From: an uncultured Flavobacteriales bacterium
GTDB lineage: Bacteria > Bacteroidota > Bacteroidia > Flavobacteriales_D > Parvicellaceae
Direction: 5' to 3'
NCBI GenBank assembly: GCA_913030835.1
Contig: CAJWDP010000008.1
Span: forward strand, 1-64,000
DNA: 64,000 bases
In this document: positions 10,556 to 19,064 of the stretch, piece by piece
How positions within the stretch are numbered: position 1 is the first letter of the stretch
How the letters are laid out: the number at the start of each line of letters is the position of its first letter
The notes under the pieces: generated by a model
What the model saw: the letters and a program-made list of their open reading frames with translations, nothing else
Databases searched by the model: none
Told to the model about the DNA's origin: nothing
Position numbers and translations under genes: made by a program

Positions 10556-11700
10556 TCCATTTCCAACAATACTTCCTGATAGATACGCAGTAGCTGAGAC
10601 GAAACTGCCTCTATCCCATATTTTTCATGGGCTGAACGGGCAATCTCCAAACTTTTAAATTGATCACTATCCAGTACTTCATTTAATTGAACAAGCAATT
10701 CATTCTCGTCTTTTGGCTTAATCAATTTCCCATTTGATTCATTGATCATTTCCGGTATACCTCCAACATCTGTGGAAACCACAGGTAATCCACAGCTCAG
10801 CGCTTCGATTATGACGCAAGGTAAATTTTCAAAATTTGAAAAAAGCACAAACAAATCGGATCCACCCATTTTTTGACCTATTGAATCTATCGGTTGCTCT
10901 CCTTCAAAATGAACAACATCCTCGATACACAATTCTTTTGCCAGATCAATATGTGGCTCAAGAATTCCATCACTTATAATTAACAGCTCAAAATCCGATC
11001 GTTTTTCCTTCAAAAGGGCAATAGTCCTGAGAATTCCCGAAACGTTTTTGTGAAAATCTTTTGCGGTTGAAACATGAATGATCTTTTTCCGAAGATTGTT
11101 CTTTTTTTGAGGCTTGAATAGATTAGTATCCACCACATTAGGCACAACCTCATATGCTTTTCCGATATTTAATTCTTTCATTGCCATCATCAAATCTTCA
11201 GATACGGGCATAATTCTCTGCGTTAAACGAGCGGTTGATTTGATCGATCTCAAATGTTTGTTCTTTAAGTTCTCTCTGTTTTCTGGCAAATAAGCAGTAA
11301 GGTGCTCTGTAAAAACCAGCGGAACACCCAATTTAGCAGCCCATTTTTTCGCAACGATACCAACCGGAAAAAATACATTTCCATGAATAACATCGGGGTT
11401 GAATTTCTCCAAAACCAATTTAATTGCTTTATCGTGTCCATTAAAAAATCGGATCCACTTTGTTGCTCGGCCCATCCCCGGTTTTGTATACACACGAATT
11501 GTATCCACACCTCGTTCCAATGAGCGTTCGATGTTGTACTTTTCACTCTTTATATTCGGATCTTCGATTACCGAAATAGCTATAACATTGCATTTTGTAG
11601 CAACCGCTTCCGCATGTCGTTGAACAAAGTTTCCCTTTGTTGTAGTAACCTTGTTCGGGTACCAACTGGATAAGAACAAAATATTTAGTTTCTGTTTCAA
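10552..11700 (-). CDS. Glycosyltransferase family 4
   Basis: Starting at a TTG at 11700 the protein is 382 residues and begins KQKLNILFLSSWYPN, the usual GT4 N-terminal strand and loop. The TTG overlaps the upstream TGA as TTGA, whereas the longer reading to 11772 would add about 24 residues lying wholly inside the neighbour. The C-terminal GT-B donor site is clear: EGEQPIDSIG, then EALSCGLPVVSTDVGGIPE with the retaining EX7E pattern. It adds a sugar from a nucleotide donor to a growing glycan at the inner face of the membrane. Co-occurrence with a UDP-GlcNAc 2-epimerase suggests a ManNAc-derived or related residue. Confidence 0.9.
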   Translation of the reverse strand: MKQKLNILFLSSWYPNKVTTTKGNFVQRHAEAVATKCNVIAISVIEDPNIKSEKYNIERSLERGVDTIRVYTKPGMGRATKWIRFFNGHDKAIKLVLEKFNPDVIHGNVFFPVGIVAKKWAAKLGVPLVFTEHLTAYLPENRENLKNKHLRSIKSTARLTQRIMPVSEDLMMAMKELNIGKAYEVVPNVVDTNLFKPQKKNNLRKKIIHVSTAKDFHKNVSGILRTIALLKEKRSDFELLIISDGILEPHIDLAKELCIEDVVHFEGEQPIDSIGQKMGGSDLFVLFSNFENLPCVIIEALSCGLPVVSTDVGGIPEMINESNGKLIKPKDENELLVQLNEVLDSDQFKSLEIARSAHEKYGIEAVSSQLLRIYQEVLLEME

Positions 11701-12884
11701 TCCGATGCATTTTTTAGCGACAATTCCATCATAATCGCATCCATAAAGTACTTTGTTGCCCAATTTGGACAAGAAAAGCTCTCGTATCTACCCCAAACAG
11801 GAGAAGACCCTGTAATTGCTCCTCTAGTTCTTTTACTACCTCTATTTGTGCGATACTGACGAGCAAGCAACCAATTATTCATCTTTATTGCCCCCTCAAA
11901 AAATTGTTTCTCTCCTGTTTTCTTGAAGATCTTCATCCAACAAATACTGATCTGAGCGCAACCTGTCAGTATGGTGTCTTCGGAACCATTCCAGTCAGAA
12001 TCATACCGTCCGTATAGTTTTCCCGTAGAAAGAAATTGGTCCAACAATACTTCTGCTGGTTTACGCCCGACCATAAAAAATTGATCTTCACCTGAATATT
12101 CAGCACCATCAAGCAACCCATCAATGGTGTATGCAATCGTATGAAGAATCGGCTTGTGATTTTTATGCAACGTATTATCACAATCTTCAAACCAACCGTT
12201 TTTTTTCTGCTTTGTCGCTATCCAGTTTAAATTTCTTACCGCATGTTCAAAGTAACGCTCGTTATTCAGCTGTTTACTCACCATTAACATAGGAGCAGAA
12301 ACGTAGCTGTCGTAAACCCGTTCGACATTCATAAATGCATGAGTGCGCCACGCACCATTTGATTCCTGAATGTCACATAACCAATCCATTGCGCGGATAA
12401 TGGCCTCCAAGTATTTGCTTTCTTTAGTCACTAAATAAACCGCAAATACTCCTCGAATAACCTGTCCGGTGTTAAACACAACCTCCGGTTTATTGTGGGC
12501 GACAGTCATGCTCTGCCATCCTCCACTTGTCTTTTGAATATTTACAAGCCAATCTGCGCATCTAATACAACGTTCGACTATTTTCTGATCGCTATTTCGA
12601 TTGGCATAGTTCAATAACGTTTCAATAATGTAACCTGATGTTTCAGGATAAGAAGTCGTCCACCCTTTTATCAGATGGTACGAACCGAAACCCTCGTCTT
12701 CCATCGTATCTTGGGAATTCAACAGCCATTCAGCTGCACGATCTAATCCCAACTCCTTATCCGCCTCATGGAAATTTAATTTGTTTGATGACGATATGAG
12801 ATCACCCGCAACGATCTTTCTCGCATCACCTATAAATGGCGAAGCCAAAAAATAAACTGAATATTTTGCGATCGAACTTAACAC
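11697..12884 (-). CDS. Alpha/alpha-toroid protein of a glycan operon
   Basis: A GTG at 12884, 2 bases after the wecB stop, gives 395 residues; a TTG at 12917 inside wecB is a less likely start. The protein is built of repeated helical units carrying QW-like turns: NIQKTSGGWQS, DIQESNGAWRT and TKQKKNGWFED, each about 55-60 residues apart. This predicts an alpha/alpha barrel like those of terpene cyclases, polysaccharide lyases and C5-epimerases. No signal peptide is obvious, so it probably acts in the cytosol. Its neighbours point to glycan modification or synthesis, but the reaction is unknown. Confidence 0.7.
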   Translation of the reverse strand: MLSSIAKYSVYFLASPFIGDARKIVAGDLISSSNKLNFHEADKELGLDRAAEWLLNSQDTMEDEGFGSYHLIKGWTTSYPETSGYIIETLLNYANRNSDQKIVERCIRCADWLVNIQKTSGGWQSMTVAHNKPEVVFNTGQVIRGVFAVYLVTKESKYLEAIIRAMDWLCDIQESNGAWRTHAFMNVERVYDSYVSAPMLMVSKQLNNERYFEHAVRNLNWIATKQKKNGWFEDCDNTLHKNHKPILHTIAYTIDGLLDGAEYSGEDQFFMVGRKPAEVLLDQFLSTGKLYGRYDSDWNGSEDTILTGCAQISICWMKIFKKTGEKQFFEGAIKMNNWLLARQYRTNRGSKRTRGAITGSSPVWGRYESFSCPNWATKYFMDAIMMELSLKNASD

Positions 12885-12886
12885 GA

Positions 12887-14032
12887 TTACCCCAATTGCT
12901 TTATGATCTCGGCACAAATAAATTCTGCTGTCTGACCCGTTCCATAAAAAGGTGGATAATTGAACTCCGTTTTATGGGTGAACTCGTCATAAGCATCTTC
13001 AATTTTTTTACTATCCGGGCCTGCAAGCTTAGAATTTCCATTTTCCACCAGCTCAACCCATTCTGTTTCCTCCCTGAGCACAATACACGGTTTTTGGAAG
13101 AAAAATGCTTCTTTTTGTACACCGCCGGAATCCGTAATGATCATCTTCGCACCTTTTTCAAGTTCCACCATTTCCAGATAAGAAACGGGGGGAATTAAAT
13201 GAATGTTATCCGCAGATGTCAGTTTGTCGTAAAGTTCTTTTGGTAAGTTCTGACGAATGGCCTTTTCCATTCTTGGGTGTAAAGGAGCAACAATCGGATC
13301 TCCATTTCTCGCAATCGACAAAAGGCCCTCGACAATTTCAATTAGATTTGAAGCGATGTCTGTATTCGAAGGGCGATGAACAGTCGACAAGATGTAACCT
13401 CCATCTGACAGACCTATTCTCTTTTTTATTTTCGATCTTTCCGATGCAGACTGCGCGAAATAAAGGCTATTGTCGTACATAATGTCGCCGCAATGGTAAA
13501 TTTTTGGATTGCTTGCAGAATGTGGAGACACAGAATTTCTATTGAACCCTTCTTTCACAAGATTGTCGAAGCCGATTTCGGTGGGGGAAAACAGTAGGGT
13601 TGATACATGATCAGTAACAATTCGATTTACTTCCTCGGGCATCTTCTTGTTAAAGGATCGTAATCCTGCCTCTATATGAACGACGGGGACTTGCAATTTG
13701 GCAGCCGCCAGTGCTCCGGCACAAGTAGAATTGGTATCGCCATATACGAGGACGACATTGGGTTGATAATTGAAAATCGCTTTTTCAATTCCCTCCATCA
13801 TTCTTGCGGTCTGTGTGGCATGGCTAGCCGAACCAACTTCTAAATTAATCGTCGGCTGCGGTAAACCTAGCTCTTCGATGAAAACCGCAGACATATTTAC
13901 ATCATAGTGCTGCCCTGTGTGAAGAAGAATTTCATGAATTGAATCTGAAAATTTCTGGTTTATTGCTCTGCTGATTGCCGAAGCTTTTATCAACTGGGGT
14001 CGTGCTCCTACTATAGTAAGTATCTTGATCAT
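12887..14032 (-). CDS. wecB: UDP-N-acetylglucosamine 2-epimerase (non-hydrolysing)
   Basis: The 381-residue GT-B-fold enzyme begins MIKILTIVGARPQLIKA and has the family blocks HTGQHYDVNMS, VYGDTNST, HIEAGLRSF, STVHRPSNTD and TDSGGVQKEAFF. It interconverts UDP-GlcNAc and UDP-ManNAc in the cytosol. Its ATG overlaps the radC stop as ATGA. The genes that follow (toroid protein, GT4, acyltransferase) form a likely glycan pathway that would use its product. Confidence 0.95.
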   Translation of the reverse strand: MIKILTIVGARPQLIKASAISRAINQKFSDSIHEILLHTGQHYDVNMSAVFIEELGLPQPTINLEVGSASHATQTARMMEGIEKAIFNYQPNVVLVYGDTNSTCAGALAAAKLQVPVVHIEAGLRSFNKKMPEEVNRIVTDHVSTLLFSPTEIGFDNLVKEGFNRNSVSPHSASNPKIYHCGDIMYDNSLYFAQSASERSKIKKRIGLSDGGYILSTVHRPSNTDIASNLIEIVEGLLSIARNGDPIVAPLHPRMEKAIRQNLPKELYDKLTSADNIHLIPPVSYLEMVELEKGAKMIITDSGGVQKEAFFFQKPCIVLREETEWVELVENGNSKLAGPDSKKIEDAYDEFTHKTEFNYPPFYGTGQTAEFICAEIIKQLG

Positions 14033-14736
14033 AGTAAACCGTTGTCTGCAAAACTATAATAATTATTATCCGAAATTATGAGGTGATCGAGTAATCCTAT
14101 ATCCAATATCTTTCCCGCCTCTCGAATCTTCTCTGTTATAGCCATATCATTTTGACTGGCTGACAAATTTCCTGAAGGATGGTTGTGGCATACAATTATT
14201 GATGATGCCGTGTACTCAAGGGCATTTTTAAAAATCAGCTTAATGTCTGCTACTGTTCCGGCAATTCCTCCTTTACTTAACATGAATTTGGATTTGACCA
14301 CATTTGCCCTGTTCAGACACAACACCCAAAATTCTTCATGTTCCAGGTCATAGAAATAAGCACGAATTGCCTCAAAAGCAGATTTACTGTTGGTTATTTT
14401 AATTTTAGTCTGGTCATTGGAACCCATTCTACGTCGACCTAGTTCAAGAGAAGCAATAATGGCAATTGCTTTTGCCTGACCAATTCCACTGTATTTCATT
14501 AACTCCATCTCATTTAACCTTGAAAGTTCATGAAGATGGTTGTTATAATCTGATAATATGCGCTTGGCCAAATCGACTGCTGTCTCGTGTTTGTTTCCCG
14601 AACCCAATATGATCGCTAACAATTCTGCATTGGACAGCGCTCTCCTTCCTTGAGCATGCATTTTTTCTCTTGGCCTGTCTTCTGCAGGCCACTGTTTTAT
14701 CTTTAACGTTTCTGATTGTGATGCGCTTAATTTCAT
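14029..14736 (-). CDS. radC: RadC family protein (JAB/MPN domain)
   Basis: The 235-residue protein has an N-terminal helix-hairpin-helix-like region (GRRALSNAELLAIILGSG, then KYSGIGQAKAIAI). The C-terminal JAMM metalloprotease-like motif is HNHPSGNLSASQND. RadC proteins were once linked to DNA repair, but their role remains unsettled. It starts about 40 bases after the rpsT terminator and its stop overlaps the wecB start, so it is the promoter-proximal gene of the glycan run. Confidence 0.92.
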   Translation of the reverse strand: MKLSASQSETLKIKQWPAEDRPREKMHAQGRRALSNAELLAIILGSGNKHETAVDLAKRILSDYNNHLHELSRLNEMELMKYSGIGQAKAIAIIASLELGRRRMGSNDQTKIKITNSKSAFEAIRAYFYDLEHEEFWVLCLNRANVVKSKFMLSKGGIAGTVADIKLIFKNALEYTASSIIVCHNHPSGNLSASQNDMAITEKIREAGKILDIGLLDHLIISDNNYYSFADNGLL

Positions 14737-14775
14737 TCGTCTTCCCGATAATTTGTAAAACTACTTTGTCTTAAA

Positions 14776-14811
14776 CGCAAAAAGGTCTCCCCGAGTGCTC
14801 GAGGAGACCTT
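14776..14811 (-). terminator. Rho-independent terminator of rpsT
   Basis: On the minus strand AAGGTCTCC pairs with GGAGACCTT around a partly paired CGAG/CTCG upper stem (14782-14811). The stem is followed by TTTTT. It sits about 20 bases after the rpsT stop. Confidence 0.9.
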
Positions 14812-14831
14812 CAAATTGAATTTAAATCTCT

Positions 14832-15083
14832 TTACAGGCTATTCACATGCTTCATAAGACTTGACTTTAGGTTGCCTGCCTTATTCTTGTGAATTATGTT
14901 CGTTTTTGCTAAGCGATCTAACATTTTAATCACTTGCGGTAAAAGCTCCTGAGCAGCCTTTTTATCGGTAGTCGATCTTAGATTTCTGATTGCTGTCCGA
15001 GCCGACTTATGCTGGTAACGATTACGCAGCCTCTTCGTCTCATTCGACCTAATCCTTTTAATTGCACTTTTATGATTCGCCAT
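14832..15083 (-). CDS. rpsT: 30S ribosomal protein S20
   Basis: The 83-residue, Lys/Arg-rich protein begins [21 protein letters not shown], the S20 signature, and has the helical [16 protein letters not shown]-terminus. It binds 16S rRNA early in small-subunit assembly. It lies 15 bases downstream of the tRNA-Glu gene and probably shares its promoter. Confidence 0.97.
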   Translation of the reverse strand: MANHKSAIKRIRSNETKRLRNRYQHKSARTAIRNLRSTTDKKAAQELLPQVIKMLDRLAKTNIIHKNKAGNLKSSLMKHVNSL

Positions 15084-15098
15084 AATTTCTAAAACTTG

Positions 15099-15170
15099 TA
15101 GCCCGTAGGGGAATCGAACCCCTGTTTCCAGGATGAAAACCTGGCGTCCTAACCCCTAGACGAACGGGCC
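15099..15170 (-). tRNA. tRNA-Glu (UUC)
   Basis: On the minus strand a full cloverleaf is visible. The acceptor stem is GGCCCGT/ACGGGCT and the anticodon stem is CCAGG/CCTGG around the loop TTTTCAT with anticodon TTC. The T arm is GGGG-TTCGATT-CCCC. The 3' CCA is not encoded. It lies directly upstream of rpsT. Confidence 0.97.
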
Positions 15171-15212
15171 TAAATTTCATCGAAACAGCCTTTACTATTT
15201 CGATTTGGAGTG

Positions 15213-15242
15213 CAAATGTATAATAAATTTCATTTTCAACAA
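15213..15242 (-). promoter_or_regulatory. Promoter of tRNA-Glu/rpsT
   Basis: On the minus strand TTG (15242-15240), a 19-base spacer and a perfect TAnnTTTG box (TACATTTG, 15220-15213) match the Bacteroidota consensus. Transcription would start about 35 bases before the mature tRNA 5' end. Confidence 0.75.
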
Positions 15243-15299
15243 ACGAGAGGCAATTATTTATCCGGTATTTTTTAGCCCAATTCCCATTGATTTCAAGAT

Positions 15300-15983
15300 T
15301 TAGACCTCATCTGAATCCGCTTTAAAAGTAAAGCCCAATCTTTTACCGGTTCTCGTGGTAAGCGCTGTTGAATTAATTTCTGCAATAGAAATTTCCTGTA
15401 CCCTTTCGTAGGGAGGAGTAAACAGATCAAAATCGATCGCGTAGAGTACAGCCGATTCTATGACTTTTTCCATATTCTCTTTGGACATCGTCATATTTAT
15501 AAAATCATTGTAAATAAATCCCAATTGGCGTTTCCCCTGCACCATAAAATGATTTTCAGCATTTATAAACATTCTACCGATCATGTAACCTGAATCATTG
15601 ACACGGTTGTACTTGAAGGAGTCTGCCAAAAAATTGTAAATATTGATGATTCCACAAAACCCTCGATTTGCGTTATCGGACAAGTAAGAGGTTTTCCACA
15701 GAGAATTACCTGGATCAAACTGAAAAACATTAGAATGCATTTGAAAAATTAAAATGTCTCCTGCAAACTGGAGGTGTGCTTCATACTCTCCTCTTTCCCG
15801 ATATTCAATTTTTACACGTTCATCCTGACTTTTCATTCGATCCTGAAGGTTGTCGGCCATCTCCTTCAAAACGGTCTTCATCACCTTAAAATTCAATTTC
15901 AGGTTATTGTAAACGTCCTGCTTTAAAATTGCTTTTTCTTTTAGCTCATTAAAAATGAGCTCTCTCGCTGTCGGGTTTTCCAT
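15300..15983 (-). CDS. Conserved hypothetical protein downstream of proS
   Basis: No named domain is recognised in this 227-residue soluble protein. It has a helical N-terminus (residues 1-60, charged and probably coiled) followed by a mixed alpha/beta region with GIINIYNFLADSFKYNR and GRMFINAENHFMVQGKRQLGF. There is no signal peptide or membrane segment. Its ATG directly abuts the proS stop, so the two are co-translated from one mRNA. Confidence 0.8.
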   Translation of the reverse strand: MENPTARELIFNELKEKAILKQDVYNNLKLNFKVMKTVLKEMADNLQDRMKSQDERVKIEYRERGEYEAHLQFAGDILIFQMHSNVFQFDPGNSLWKTSYLSDNANRGFCGIINIYNFLADSFKYNRVNDSGYMIGRMFINAENHFMVQGKRQLGFIYNDFINMTMSKENMEKVIESAVLYAIDFDLFTPPYERVQEISIAEINSTALTTRTGKRLGFTFKADSDEV

Positions 15984-17474
15984 TTAATATGCTATTGCAA
16001 AGACAACTCTTCGAGCTGAAGGATTTCCGGAATATATGCAGACTCCTGCCTCGTCCTCAGTATCCATTAGTTCGCATCTGATCGTTGCTTTTGTTTCTTC
16101 TTTTATTTTATTTTCCGTTTCTGGAGTTCCATCCCAGTGAGCTAGAATAAACCCTCCTTTTTCTTTGAGCACCTGTTTAAACTCCTCATACGTATCAACG
16201 GATGTGGTATTCGCTGCCCTAAACTCTTTTGCACGACTGTAAAGACCTACTTGAATTTCATCAAGCGTTCGACACAGAACATCCGCTAATCCGTTTTGCG
16301 AAACCTGCTGTTTTCCTTCTTTACCTGGTGTATCTCTTCGTGAAAGTTCAACTGTACCTTGATCAATATCTTTTGGACCTATAGCTAGTCGTATTGGTAC
16401 CCCTTTCATTTCATATTCTGCAAATTTCCAGCCCGCCCGTTTGTTATCGTCATCATCAAACTTAACGGAAACTCCTTTTTCTTTTAACTCGTTCACCAAT
16501 ACAATCGCATAATTGGATATGGACTCAAATTCTTCGGGTGTTTTATAAATTGGGACAATTACAACTTGTATCGGTGCAAGTTTTGGTGGTAAAACCAACC
16601 CATAATCATCTGAATGGGTCATGATTAGAGCTCCCATCAACCTAGTAGAAACTCCCCACGAAGTGGCCCAAACGTATTCCTGAGCCCCCTCCTTAGTAGC
16701 AAATTTAACATCAAATGCTTTTGCAAAATTCTGTCCTAAAAAATGGGATGTGCCAGCCTGTAACGCCTTTCCATCCTGCATCAATGCTTCTATGCAAAAG
16801 GTTTCCAATGCACCTGCAAACCGCTCACTTTCTGTTTTAGTTCCTTTAAGAACAGGAACTGCCATAAAGTTTTCTACAAACTTGGCATACACATGAAGCA
16901 TTTGTTCTGCTTCAGCCATGGCTTCATCTTTCGTTTCATGAGCAGTATGGCCCTCTTGCCACAAAAACTCGGCTGTCCTTAGAAACAACCTTGTGCGCAT
17001 TTCCCAACGAACCACATTTGCCCATTGATTGACCAGAATTGGCAAATCTCTGTACGATTGAATCCATTTTCTATAAGTATCCCAAATAATTGTTTCAGAC
17101 GTTGGACGCACAATCAGTTCTTCCTCCAGTTTAGCATCCGGATCAACTACTACACCCTCTCCGTCCTCCGAATTTTTCAACCTGTAATGTGTTACAATAG
17201 CGCACTCTTTAGCAAAACCATCTACATGGCTTGCCTCTTTACTGAAATACGACTTCGGAATAAATATTGGGAAATATGCATTTTGGTGGCCCGTTTCTTT
17301 AAACATTCGATCCAATTCAGCCTGCATTTTCTCCCAAATAGCAAACCCATAAGGCTTAATCACCATACATCCCCTAACGCCTGAACTCTCCGCCAAATCG
17401 GCCTTTGAGACAATCTGATTGTACCATTCAGAGTAATTTTCACTTCTTTTTGTTAATCCTTTTCCCATTTTCAA
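15984..17474 (-). CDS. proS: Prolyl-tRNA synthetase (archaeal/eukaryotic type)
   Basis: The 496-residue class II synthetase charges tRNA-Pro. It shows motif 2 ([18 protein letters not shown]), the [15 protein letters not shown] block and the C-terminal anticodon-binding domain ([10 protein letters not shown] onward). It lacks the roughly 180-residue editing insertion of the common bacterial ProRS, placing it in the shorter archaeal/eukaryote-like class that is usual in Bacteroidota. The start could be Met1 or Met3. It is the first gene of a two-gene unit. Confidence 0.96.
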   Translation of the reverse strand: MKMGKGLTKRSENYSEWYNQIVSKADLAESSGVRGCMVIKPYGFAIWEKMQAELDRMFKETGHQNAYFPIFIPKSYFSKEASHVDGFAKECAIVTHYRLKNSEDGEGVVVDPDAKLEEELIVRPTSETIIWDTYRKWIQSYRDLPILVNQWANVVRWEMRTRLFLRTAEFLWQEGHTAHETKDEAMAEAEQMLHVYAKFVENFMAVPVLKGTKTESERFAGALETFCIEALMQDGKALQAGTSHFLGQNFAKAFDVKFATKEGAQEYVWATSWGVSTRLMGALIMTHSDDYGLVLPPKLAPIQVVIVPIYKTPEEFESISNYAIVLVNELKEKGVSVKFDDDDNKRAGWKFAEYEMKGVPIRLAIGPKDIDQGTVELSRRDTPGKEGKQQVSQNGLADVLCRTLDEIQVGLYSRAKEFRAANTTSVDTYEEFKQVLKEKGGFILAHWDGTPETENKIKEETKATIRCELMDTEDEAGVCIYSGNPSARRVVFAIAY

Positions 17475-17536
17475 TTTTTGGTACGGTAATTGTTAATTTT
17501 ATGTTAATTCGTCGTAGAATGATATGTGCTCTAGTA

Positions 17537-17566
17537 TTGCACACAAGATAAATCGACGTAAATTTA
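17537..17566 (+). promoter_or_regulatory. Promoter of the lipoprotein/FadL operon
   Basis: TTG (17537-17539), a 19-base spacer and TAAATTTA (17559-17566) match the Bacteroidota consensus with one mismatch in the last base of the -7 box. The leader to the ATG at 17597 would be about 25 bases. Confidence 0.65.
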
Positions 17567-17596
17567 TAAAGACTATTAACGTAATATAGTAGGATC

Positions 17597-19045
17597 ATGA
17601 AAAAGTTCACAATTCTTGCAATAATTAGCGGTTTTCTCCTTGCATCATGCTCAACTCAAAAAAGCATGGTTCAGGACGATGTATATGATAACTCTGTAAA
17701 GGATGCTCCTGTTGCAGAAGCACCAAAAAATTATGAGGAGGATCTGTACACTGAAGACTATTTTGATCCTGAATACAATAACCTAGCAGCTGAACAAGGA
17801 AACACTTACATAAACAACTATTATGCAAATGCACCCGTTGGTTACTATGGAAATTCATGGAACCAGAACTGTTGGTCATGTTCTCCAACTTTTTACGGAA
17901 ACAATTGGGGAGGCTGGTGCGGAGGCACTTACAGAAATTGCAGACGTTATCCACTAGGCTGGGGTTATAATCCTAGATATTATCACTCATACGGCTTTAA
18001 CAACTGTTGTGGTGCATCTGCTTGGAATAACGGCTACCCCTATTATGGAGGTTATGGATATCCAAACCCATACTATGCTGGCTATAACCAGTGGCAATGG
18101 GGTTGGGGATATGGGTCTCCCTACTACGCTAATTATGGAAATCAGTTCAACTGGGGCTGGGGCTGGAACCAAGGGAATTTTGGCAACGGCAGTGGATGGG
18201 ATAACGGATCCGGAAGCAACTTTGGTCATCGACCGGGAGGAGGCTCAACTAATTCTGAAAATGGCTCATCCTATCCAGGTAATGGTTCTGGACAATACGA
18301 CGACAATTCCTTATCTGCTGTTTCACCAAGATTGTCTGAGAGCGGAAAAGGCACAAGTGGAACAAGCGTTGACCGAACAAATATTCAACATTATTCTGGT
18401 AAAGAGGACGGTTTATTAATCAAAGACTCCAAAGTTTCAAGACCCAATCGAGCTTCTGCGATCAATTACACGGATGTTAGACAGGACAATATAAGTGTAA
18501 GAGAGTCTGTGCCTAGCAGAACTGCAGTGAGCAACAAGCCAGCTAGAGAAACCGAATCTCCTTGGTCAAGCAACTCCAGGATTGCCAGCACTGCAAGACC
18601 ATTGGATAATGCTAATAAGGGATCAAGAACAAGCGCTTCAACCCGTTACAGCAATCGAAATACGGCTAGTCGTTCAAGTGGATACCGTCCGGCTAACTCC
18701 AGAAATACAAGTTCTGTTACAAATGGTTCGATCACGAATAGATCAAATGAAAATTACAATTCACGAAATTCATCCAACGGCTACAAACCCAGCAACTACA
18801 ACAACGGTAGCTCACGTGTGAATGGATCTTCTTCAGGAACTTCAGGATACAACAGAGGCTCATCTTCAAGAAATTCCGGATTCAATTCCGGAGGTTCTTC
18901 AAGAGGTTCAAGTTACGGAAGTGGGTCCAGCAACCGATCTTCTGGAGCATCAAGATCAAGTGGTGCATCGAGATCGAGTGGTTCATCAAGGTCAGGAGGC
19001 TCTTCAAGATCATCCAGCTCTTCAAGATCAGGTGGTAAAAGATAA
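17597..19045 (+). CDS. Low-complexity lipoprotein, aromatic/Gly-rich then Ser/Arg/Asn-rich
   Basis: The 482-residue protein begins with a lipoprotein signal peptide ending in the lipobox LLASC (Cys18). Residues 35-70 are acidic. Residues 70-205 are dominated by Tyr, Trp, Gly and Asn, with clustered cysteines (NCWSC, WCGG, NCC). From residue 280 to the end the chain is Ser, Arg, Asn and Gly-rich and intrinsically disordered, closing with five 18-bp repeats encoding G-(A/S)-S-R-S-(S/G). It should be anchored in the outer membrane. The following FadL-type porin starts 19 bases later, so the two are probably co-expressed. No function is assigned. Confidence 0.85.
   Translation: MKKFTILAIISGFLLASCSTQKSMVQDDVYDNSVKDAPVAEAPKNYEEDLYTEDYFDPEYNNLAAEQGNTYINNYYANAPVGYYGNSWNQNCWSCSPTFYGNNWGGWCGGTYRNCRRYPLGWGYNPRYYHSYGFNNCCGASAWNNGYPYYGGYGYPNPYYAGYNQWQWGWGYGSPYYANYGNQFNWGWGWNQGNFGNGSGWDNGSGSNFGHRPGGGSTNSENGSSYPGNGSGQYDDNSLSAVSPRLSESGKGTSGTSVDRTNIQHYSGKEDGLLIKDSKVSRPNRASAINYTDVRQDNISVRESVPSRTAVSNKPARETESPWSSNSRIASTARPLDNANKGSRTSASTRYSNRNTASRSSGYRPANSRNTSSVTNGSITNRSNENYNSRNSSNGYKPSNYNNGSSRVNGSSSGTSGYNRGSSSRNSGFNSGGSSRGSSYGSGSSNRSSGASRSSGASRSSGSSRSGGSSRSSSSSRSGGKR
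18944..19033 (+). repeat. Five 18-bp tandem repeats in the lipoprotein gene
   Basis: Five imperfect 18-base units (18944, 18962, 18980, 18998 and 19016) follow the pattern GGnnCATCAAGATCAnGT. Each encodes G-(A/S)-S-R-S-(S/G), except the last, which opens with Ser. The unit length is a multiple of three, so copy-number change would keep the frame. Confidence 0.85.
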
Positions 19046-19064
19046 AATTTAACAAGTTCAACAA

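Noticed and set aside
18009-19052. Several open frames in other readings of the low-complexity lipoprotein gene (for example 18009-18419 and 18822-19052)
   Set aside because: They arise from the biased, repetitive codons of the real gene and encode only low-complexity peptides without start context or similarity.
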